Assembly (NCBI RefSeq): GCF_904846065.1
Contig: NZ_CAJGZV010000001.1
Span: 124,001-188,000, forward strand
Direction: 5' to 3'
Origin: Psychrobacter immobilis
Lineage (GTDB): Bacteria > Pseudomonadota > Gammaproteobacteria > Pseudomonadales > Moraxellaceae
DNA length: 64,000 nucleotides
In this document: positions 62,037 to 64,000 of the stretch, piece by piece
Layout of the letters: each line of letters begins with the position of its first letter
Numbering within the stretch: the first letter of the stretch is position 1
Translations under genes and position numbers: made by a program
Notes under the pieces: generated by a model
What the model saw: the letters and a program-made list of their open reading frames with translations, nothing else
The model's database searches: none
What the model was told of the DNA's origin: nothing

Positions 62037-62618
62037 TTAGTCTATATTAAAGTCTTTAGGAAGATGAATATCGATTCGAACTTTAGGCAAGTCTTGTAGG
62101 TGCTGTAAGAGTAACGGTAAGATATCAGCGTGCCAGTCTAACGCAAGTGAGCCTGTGTTTGCTAAATTGGCTGCGTTAGAAACGTTGGCTGTCTCATTTC
62201 GTAAGTGGTTATGAATAAGGGGACGTGCCAGTAGGGCAATTCTACGAATACCTTGATAACGTATAAGCGGGATAAGCTGCTCAGATAAATCATTCAACGC
62301 GGCAATTAACCATTGTGACCGTGTGGGGTGGTAAGGATGATTTGATACCACAAGATTAGCGATATAACTGGGCTGATTACCATTACTGCTGATACTTAAA
62401 CCAGCTTGCTCAAGCATGCGTTTCTGCAGTAAGCAACTACCTACACGTAAACTGCCATCACGGCATGCACGATAGTAACGTTGATAATTATCAGCAAATA
62501 AAATCTTAGCTTTTGTGAGAACAGGATCTAAAAGAATCCCTGCAGTATTGACTGGTAGAATAAGCAGCTGCGCGCTACTATTTAAGATAGGGGCGTGGGT
62601 AAGTTGCAAAGTCGCCAT
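62037..62618 (-). CDS. Divergent macro-domain-like protein (DarG-like core)
   Basis: A 193-residue protein. The N-terminal ~130 residues resemble a macro domain: strand-loop LLILPVNTAGILLDPVL (ADP-ribose loop 1), NYQRYYRACRDGSLRVGSCLL, YIANLVVSNHPYHPTRSQWLIAALNDL (quoted in part) and GIRRIALLARPL. The order and spacing track DarG-type ADP-ribosyl-DNA hydrolases, but the Gly-rich GKG and PPLGAGNGG loops are missing, so ADP-ribose turnover is doubtful. No DarT-like toxin is nearby. AAGGGGCTGACA precedes the ATG. Its neighbours are the coiled-coil membrane protein and pnp. Confidence 0.55.
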   Translation of the reverse strand: MATLQLTHAPILNSSAQLLILPVNTAGILLDPVLTKAKILFADNYQRYYRACRDGSLRVGSCLLQKRMLEQAGLSISSNGNQPSYIANLVVSNHPYHPTRSQWLIAALNDLSEQLIPLIRYQGIRRIALLARPLIHNHLRNETANVSNAANLANTGSLALDWHADILPLLLQHLQDLPKVRIDIHLPKDFNID

Positions 62619-62651
62619 TGTCAGCCCCTTGATAAAAGTATAAATAATGAG

Positions 62652-63176
62652 CTACTGTTTGTCGCCGTTTGTCTCGGCTTCTAATTGCGCTATTTGTTGT
62701 TCAAGTAGGGCGATTTGCTCAGCCTTCATTGTCGTCAATTGCTTATTCATGACCAGCTGTTCAGCAGCGAGTTTTTTTTGTTCAGCGAAGCGCTGTTTTT
62801 CATCTGCTAAGCGATCTATTTCTTCTTTAGCAAGACTATCTGTTTCTGGCAAAGCCGCATTTAAGATCGCATCAGCATTAGGTATTTGATTGACTGTGTT
62901 TGTCTCATCAGTATTTAACGTTAAGTCACTATTGTTTGAACTATTGTCATTATTACCTAAAGGCGTAGCATCTAATTGAGTAGCGCTATCTGGTTCAGTC
63001 GTCGGTGGTGTACTTTCGATAGGCGCAGTATTAGTGTCTATCGAATTGTTTTTCCAGACCAAGTAGCCAATCAGTAATGCCGCTAATATAATAATTGACA
63101 ACCATTTCTGGCGTGACTTACTGGGCTTTTTTTTCAGTGACCTGGTTGACAGACGACGCATTTTTTGGCTTTTCAT
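62652..63176 (-). CDS. Single-pass membrane protein with C-terminal coiled coil
   Basis: A 174-residue protein. A strongly basic N-terminus (RRLSTRSLKKKPSKSRQK) is followed by one membrane helix (LSIIILAALLIGYLVWKN), then a Thr/Asn/Asp-rich disordered linker and an amphipathic coiled coil (about 115-170; LADEKQRFAEQKKLAAEQLV). It is probably inner-membrane anchored with the coil in the periplasm. The family is not recognised. It lies 33 nt upstream of the macro-domain-like gene on the same strand, so the two may be co-transcribed. Confidence 0.7.
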   Translation of the reverse strand: MKSQKMRRLSTRSLKKKPSKSRQKWLSIIILAALLIGYLVWKNNSIDTNTAPIESTPPTTEPDSATQLDATPLGNNDNSSNNSDLTLNTDETNTVNQIPNADAILNAALPETDSLAKEEIDRLADEKQRFAEQKKLAAEQLVMNKQLTTMKAEQIALLEQQIAQLEAETNGDKQ

Positions 63177-63228
63177 ACTATAGTCGATTTATGTTAGAAA
63201 TATAAGTAGCCATACTATAGCAAACTCA

Positions 63229-63260
63229 AAATAAAAAGCCTATCTATTGCTAGATAGGCT
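63229..63260 (-). terminator. Terminator of prlC-yheV
   Basis: AGCCTATCTA (minus strand) pairs with TAGATAGGCT across a 4-nt loop; TTTTTATTTT follows on the minus strand. Confidence 0.9.
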
Positions 63261-63289
63261 GGTAGCTATTAAGACTTAACGCTTAATAT

Positions 63290-63547
63290 TTAAGGTTTGA
63301 ATTTTACTGTGCCGCTGGTACCAGTAGCCATAGCATCACGTATAAGCTGATCTTCAGCATGGTTTTTGGCACTGATGGCATCAGGGTCAGGGCGATGTTC
63401 GCTATGTCCACATAATGTGCATTCAATATACTCATCAGGTTCTGGAGTGACGACGTTGATTTGTACCACCGCATCCATCGCTTGACACTTAGGGCAGCGA
63501 ACACCAGATAAAAACTGCCGCTTTGGTCGCGTTGATTGATAGCGCAT
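63290..63547 (-). CDS. yheV: YheV-family zinc-ribbon protein
   Basis: An 85-residue DUF2387 (YheV) protein: RPKRQFLSGVRCPKCQAMDAVVQ then YIECTLCGHSEHRPDPDA; CPKC and CTLC should bind one zinc. The C-terminal tail is short and acidic/basic mixed. Function unknown. Its ATG starts immediately after the prlC stop codon, so translation is likely coupled. Confidence 0.9.
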   Translation of the reverse strand: MRYQSTRPKRQFLSGVRCPKCQAMDAVVQINVVTPEPDEYIECTLCGHSEHRPDPDAISAKNHAEDQLIRDAMATGTSGTVKFKP

Positions 63548-64000
63548 TTAAATCATTCCATGTGTTGTTGACGTATTAGCAGCAGCACTGCCTTTTTTAG
63601 TATCAGCAAAACCGCTATGACGTAACAACGCATCGATACTGGCACTGCGACCACGGAAATTTTCAAAGTTGGTCTTGGCAGGGAAGCTACCACCGACTGA
63701 TAGGATAGTCTCACGGAAGGCTTTACCAGTGACAGGGTTAAAAATACCTTCTTCTTCAAACTTGCTAAAGGCATCTGCCGATAGCAACTCTGCCCATTTA
63801 TACGAGTAATAACCTGCTGCATAGCCGCCTGCAAAGATATGACTAAAGCCGTTGGCAAAACGGTTGTAGTCAGGTGTCTGCATGATAGCAATGTCGTCTC
63901 GAACGGTATTTAGCGTGGCTAATATACCGTCATAATCAAGTGCTGGCGTATGCGCATGAATCAATAAGTCAAACAGTGCGAATTCGATTTGACGTAGGGT
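63548..64000 (-). CDS. prlC: Oligopeptidase A PrlC (C-terminal part, runs off the window)
   Basis: The last ~150 residues of an M3-family zinc metallopeptidase; the frame is open to the window edge (TLRQIEFALFDLLIHAHTP before the first internal candidate start). FSHIFAGGYAAGYYSYKWAELLSADAFSKFEEEG (quoted in part: FAGGYAAGYYSYKW) is the conserved C-terminal block of PrlC/Dcp enzymes; the catalytic HEFGH lies off the window. PrlC degrades short peptides, including signal-peptide remnants, in the cytosol. It is followed directly by yheV. Confidence 0.93.
   Translation of the reverse strand, partial: TLRQIEFALFDLLIHAHTPALDYDGILATLNTVRDDIAIMQTPDYNRFANGFSHIFAGGYAAGYYSYKWAELLSADAFSKFEEEGIFNPVTGKAFRETILSVGGSFPAKTNFENFRGRSASIDALLRHSGFADTKKGSAAANTSTTHGMI

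Noticed and set aside
62037..62618. A complete DarTG toxin-antitoxin system
   Set aside because: No DarT-like gene is adjacent, and the macro domain lacks the loops needed for ADP-ribose hydrolysis.

Overview
The window is chromosomal DNA from a gammaproteobacterium of the Moraxellaceae, most likely Psychrobacter. I infer this from moderate, AT-leaning composition, the protein sequences, and gene order. The block tpiA-secG-tRNA-Leu-tRNA-fMet-rimP-nusA-infB-rbfA-truB-(insert)-rpsO-pnp matches the Pseudomonas/Moraxellales arrangement. The pairs pilB-pilC-pilD-coaE, pepA-holC near lptF-lptG, yqgE-ruvX, cbpA-cbpM and prlC-yheV are also conserved. Nearly all of the window is core genome. I see no prophage, CRISPR array, intact insertion sequence or defence island.

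Region by region. 1-11.4 kb: a hotdog thioesterase, YheT hydrolase, YigZ, the pseudouridine synthase RsuA, a periplasmic disulfide isomerase with a doubled N-terminal domain, a DUF2939 protein, DnaJ, DapB, an orphan secretin-like protein, a PLP-dependent ornithine-type decarboxylase and peptide deformylase. 11.6-23.2 kb: a small GlsB/YeaQ membrane protein, Mpl (peptidoglycan recycling), an NlpE-like lipoprotein, DsbB, GshA, ErpA, the ABC-F protein YheS, an RlpA-like protein and the CbpA/CbpM co-chaperone pair. 23.2-32.3 kb: two tandem SstT Na+/Ser-Thr symporters, HolC, PepA, an isochorismatase-family hydrolase and the LPS exporter permeases LptF/LptG. 32.3-40.3 kb, all on the minus strand: methyltransferases, a small unknown gene, a TPR gene broken by one amber codon, XerD, TusA, a membrane protein, RuvX, YqgE and RecN. 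41-47.3 kb: PpnP, RlmB, then CoaE and the type IV pilus genes pilD, pilC and pilB. 47.4-62 kb: a MITE-like element, tpiA-secG, two tRNAs and the transcription/translation/RNA-decay block; a DJ-1/PfpI protein and two small acidic proteins are inserted between truB and rpsO. 62-64 kb: a divergent DarG-like macro-domain protein, a coiled-coil membrane protein, YheV and the 3' end of prlC, which runs off the window.

Functional links. Disulfide chemistry is represented by the DsbC/G-like protein and DsbB, redox buffering by GshA, Fe-S and sulfur transfer by ErpA and TusA, proteostasis by DnaJ, CbpA/CbpM, Def, PepA and PrlC, and the envelope by LptFG, Mpl, RlpA and NlpE. Type IV pilus assembly is PilBCD.

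The most notable non-genic signal is a set of four near-palindromic parS-like 16-mers between 2.4 and 20.4 kb (core GTTTCACGTGAAAC). One lies inside the dnaJ terminator and one in the codon-flexible linker of yheS. They suggest an origin-proximal ParB-binding region. Other items for a second look are the MITE-like element at 47.7 kb, the amber-interrupted TPR gene, the diverged second SstT copy, the doubled DsbC N-domain, the macro-domain protein, and low-complexity insertions in PepA, LptF and TruB.
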